DNA of 64,000 nt from Cytophagaceae bacterium. Lineage in GTDB: Bacteria; Bacteroidota; Bacteroidia; Flavobacteriales; Flavobacteriaceae. Position 1 is the first letter of the stretch. The number at the start of each line of letters is the position of its first letter. The position numbers were made by a program, and so were the translations under genes. Below are positions 62,077-64,000 of this stretch, one piece after another. A model generated the notes under the pieces. That model saw only the letters and a program-made list of their open reading frames with translations, did no database searches and was not told the DNA's origin. The DNA lies in the NCBI GenBank assembly GCA_002710685.1, contig PALD01000069.1, positions 1-64,000 on the forward strand. Direction: 5' to 3'.

Positions 62077-62694
62077 ATGGATTTTTCTTCAAAATTGCTA
62101 GAGAATGCAGTCTATGAAATGTCGCAGTTGCCCGGAGTGGGCAAGCGCACGGCCTTGCGCCTTGTACTGCATTTATTGAGGCAATCAGAGTCCCAGACGC
62201 TGCAACTGGCCGACGCCCTGACAAGCTTGAGGACACAGGTCAAGTTTTGCAGTAACTGCCATAATATTTCAGATACCGTTTTATGCGAGATTTGTGCAAG
62301 CCCGCACCGGGATGCCTCACTGGTGTGCGTGGTGGAGGATGTGAGGGATGTTATGGCCATTGAGAACACGAGCCAGTACAGGGGGCATTATCATGTACTG
62401 GGCGGTAAGATATCTCCCATGGATGGCATGGGGCCACAGGATCTTACCATTGCATCCCTGGTTGAAAAAGTAAAGAAAGGGAGCATCGAGGAAGTGATTT
62501 TTGCACTGAGCTCGACCATGGAGGGGGACACCACAAACTTCTACATCTTCAGGCAGCTGGAACCGCATGACGTCAAGATGAGCACCATTGCCCGTGGTAT
62601 CGCCGTGGGTGATGAACTGGAGTATGCTGATGAGGTTACCCTGGGACGCAGTATCTTGAACAGGATTCCTTTTGAAAACTCGCTAAAAAGCTAG
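62077..62694 (+). CDS. recR: Recombination mediator RecR
   Basis: A 205-residue protein of the RecFOR pathway, which loads RecA at gaps. Helix-hairpin-helix [17 protein letters not shown], zinc-finger cysteines [16 protein letters not shown], and Toprim domain [18 protein letters not shown]. The ATG at 62077 ([12 protein letters not shown]) matches the family; a TTG at 62068 lies in the promoter box. Confidence 0.96.
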   Translation: MDFSSKLLENAVYEMSQLPGVGKRTALRLVLHLLRQSESQTLQLADALTSLRTQVKFCSNCHNISDTVLCEICASPHRDASLVCVVEDVRDVMAIENTSQYRGHYHVLGGKISPMDGMGPQDLTIASLVEKVKKGSIEEVIFALSSTMEGDTTNFYIFRQLEPHDVKMSTIARGIAVGDELEYADEVTLGRSILNRIPFENSLKS

Positions 62695-62696
62695 GT

Positions 62697-63803
62697 TTGC
62701 AGCTATCGGTAATCATCCTTAACTATAATGTTTCTCCCTGGCTTCAACTTTGTTTGCAGTCTGTAAAGAGAGCAATTGCCGGCATGGATGCAGAGGTTGT
62801 TGTTGTTGATAATGCCTCGGTTGATGACAGTGTCATTATGTTAAAAAGGGATTATCCAGAGGTAAGGTGTATTGTCAATGCTGAAAACCTAGGATTTGCA
62901 AAGGCAAATAATATGGGGGTTGCAGCGGCAAGGGGCGAGTATGTCTGCATCCTCAATCCAGATACGGTGGTACCAGAAGATATTTTCAAGGATTTTATGG
63001 CTTTCGCCAAAAGTACTCCGCAAATGGGCGCTGCCGGCCCTCAATTCATAGATGGTCAGGGACGGTTTTTACCCGAAAGCAAGCGTAACCTGCCCACCCC
63101 ACGGGTAGCCCTCAAGAAATTGCTCAACATGGACAATGCCTATTATGCCACCCACATCAGGGAAGAGGAACAAGCCAAAACCGAAATCCTGGTGGGCGCG
63201 CTGTTGTTCATTTCGCGAAAGCATTATAACGCGATTGGAGGCTTTGATGAATCCTACTATATGTATGGCGAGGATATTGATTTTTCATACAGTATTACAA
63301 GAAGTGGGCTGCACAATTATTACCTGGGGACCACAAGGGTCATCCATTTTAAGGGGGAGAGCACTTTACGTGACAAGGACCAGGCAGAACGTTTTTATGG
63401 GGCCATGCGCATTTTTTATAAAAAATATTTCAAGAGAGGTTTTTTAAGGGATTTTGGAGTGTATTTTTTGACTGGATTTGCCAAGGTCATCAACAGGAAA
63501 CCTAAACCCACCATAATCAATCCCAGTTTCATGATCTATGTGGGGCAAGATGATTTCATCACACAGTTTGCACAATTCAAGAATAGGGATTTTAAAAAGT
63601 CATCCCTAGTTCAATTGATGGAAATGCAACCAGAAAACACCCTGGTAATCATTGATGCGGCATATGTACGGTTTCAGGAAATAATCAATGTCATGCATGC
63701 GTTGAGGGGGCGTGGCAACACCTTTAGGATAAGGCCAGAGGGTTGCAACTTCATACTGGGCAGTGATAGTCCATCACACCGTGGAGAGGTCATAAGGCCC
63801 TAA
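62697..63803 (+). CDS. Glycosyltransferase family 2
   Basis: A 368-residue GT-A fold transferase: LSVIILNYNVSPWLQLCL, VVVDNASVDDSV, ENLGFAKANNMG, the DxD-like CILNPDTVVPEDIF, and YMYGEDIDFSYSI with the catalytic acid. It resembles rhamnosyl- or other transferases for surface glycans. The start is TTG at 62697, two bases after the recR stop. Moving to the first ATG would lose the nucleotide-sugar strand. Two copies of the GCTTTCGC-type motif are within the gene. Confidence 0.9.
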   Translation: MQLSVIILNYNVSPWLQLCLQSVKRAIAGMDAEVVVVDNASVDDSVIMLKRDYPEVRCIVNAENLGFAKANNMGVAAARGEYVCILNPDTVVPEDIFKDFMAFAKSTPQMGAAGPQFIDGQGRFLPESKRNLPTPRVALKKLLNMDNAYYATHIREEEQAKTEILVGALLFISRKHYNAIGGFDESYYMYGEDIDFSYSITRSGLHNYYLGTTRVIHFKGESTLRDKDQAERFYGAMRIFYKKYFKRGFLRDFGVYFLTGFAKVINRKPKPTIINPSFMIYVGQDDFITQFAQFKNRDFKKSSLVQLMEMQPENTLVIIDAAYVRFQEIINVMHALRGRGNTFRIRPEGCNFILGSDSPSHRGEVIRP

Positions 63804-63840
63804 CTTTGAAAAATTGCCGCTCCTTTTGTTTTGAATTGAG

Positions 63841-63848
63841 TAATTTTG
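63841..63848 (+). promoter_or_regulatory. Possible -7 box of the E2 gene
   Basis: TAATTTTG fits TAnnTTTG and lies 34 bp before the E2 start codon. No clear TTG box is at the right distance. Confidence 0.35.
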
Positions 63849-63882
63849 CAAAGAATTTTAATGAAATACTTCTTTAAAGAAT

Positions 63883-64000
63883 ATGGCAAAATTTGAACTG
63901 AAACTTCCAAAAATGGGCGAAAGCGTGTCTGAAGCAACCTTGACCCACTGGTTGAAGGAAGTGGGAGATACCATAGAGCTCGATGAACCCGTTGTGGAAA
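63883..64000 (+). CDS. 2-oxoacid dehydrogenase E2 (dihydrolipoamide acyltransferase), 5' end only
   Basis: Thirty-nine codons from ATG 63883 to the window edge. The sequence [20 protein letters not shown] followed by [19 protein letters not shown] is the first half of a lipoyl domain; the lipoyl lysine would follow just outside. Probably the E2 of the branched-chain or pyruvate/2-oxoglutarate complex; which one cannot be told from this part. Confidence 0.85.
   Translation, partial: MAKFELKLPKMGESVSEATLTHWLKEVGDTIELDEPVVE

Noticed and set aside
62692-62699. TAGGTTTG box overlapping the recR stop as a promoter for the glycosyltransferase
   Set aside because: Transcription would start downstream of the TTG start codon that the conserved N terminus requires; coupling to recR is more likely.

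Overview
The window is chromosomal DNA of a member of the Bacteroidota, most likely a marine or environmental Flavobacteriaceae. The support is a SusC/SusD pair, a protein with a type IX secretion sorting tail, the proteins DUF4290, DUF5690, DUF2911 and a START-like protein, promoters of the TTG-N~19-TAnnTTTG type, few Shine-Dalgarno sites, and a type II-C CRISPR repeat that starts GTTGTGAATTGCTTTC on the minus strand.

Layout. 1-4.7 kb is the distal part of a type II-C CRISPR-Cas locus: the end of an IS3-family element sits inside cas1, followed by an intact cas2 and an array of 40 full 46-bp repeats plus one broken repeat (40 spacers of 29-30 bp). Cas9 would lie left of the window. 4.5-5.8 kb is mostly non-coding, with decayed repeat or tracrRNA-like sequence and a cold-shock gene. 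5.8-15.5 kb holds an XRE-cupin regulator and a six-gene leftward set: SusC, SusD, a secreted AlkP-superfamily hydrolase, a DUF5690 permease, a TIGR03364-type FAD oxidoreductase and a PhnX-like HAD hydrolase. I read this as an aminophosphonate-scavenging locus fed by a SusCD gate. 16.1-21.2 kb is a TetR-ABC-HlyD-TolC tripartite exporter operon. 21.4-24.1 kb is an arsenic regulon (ArsR, metallophosphoesterase, GcvH-like lipoyl protein, ACR3) with two matching operator sites and no arsenate reductase.

24.2-31.7 kb carries a secreted GH43 enzyme, an AraC regulator and a divergent redox operon (aldo/keto reductase, two NTF2-like proteins, flavodoxin, CMD-cupin fusion) that ends in the stump of a [2Fe-2S] oxidoreductase subunit. 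From 31.7 kb on the content is mostly housekeeping: mnmE, uvrA, an ECF sigma factor with a 47-codon partner gene, a cysteine-free endonuclease III, bcp, tRNA-Met, an aminotransferase, yqgE, HU, a kinase/recQ/fmt operon, DUF493, DUF4290 and murA, the histidine-utilisation operon hutHIUG, a T9SS-exported endonuclease I, a two-gene ABC unit, a photolyase, recR, a glycosyltransferase and the start of a 2-oxoacid dehydrogenase E2 gene.

Across the whole window a 14-mer, GGCTTTCGCCAAAA, and related palindromes recur in genes and gaps far more often than chance allows. All family assignments come from reading the sequence; no database search was possible.
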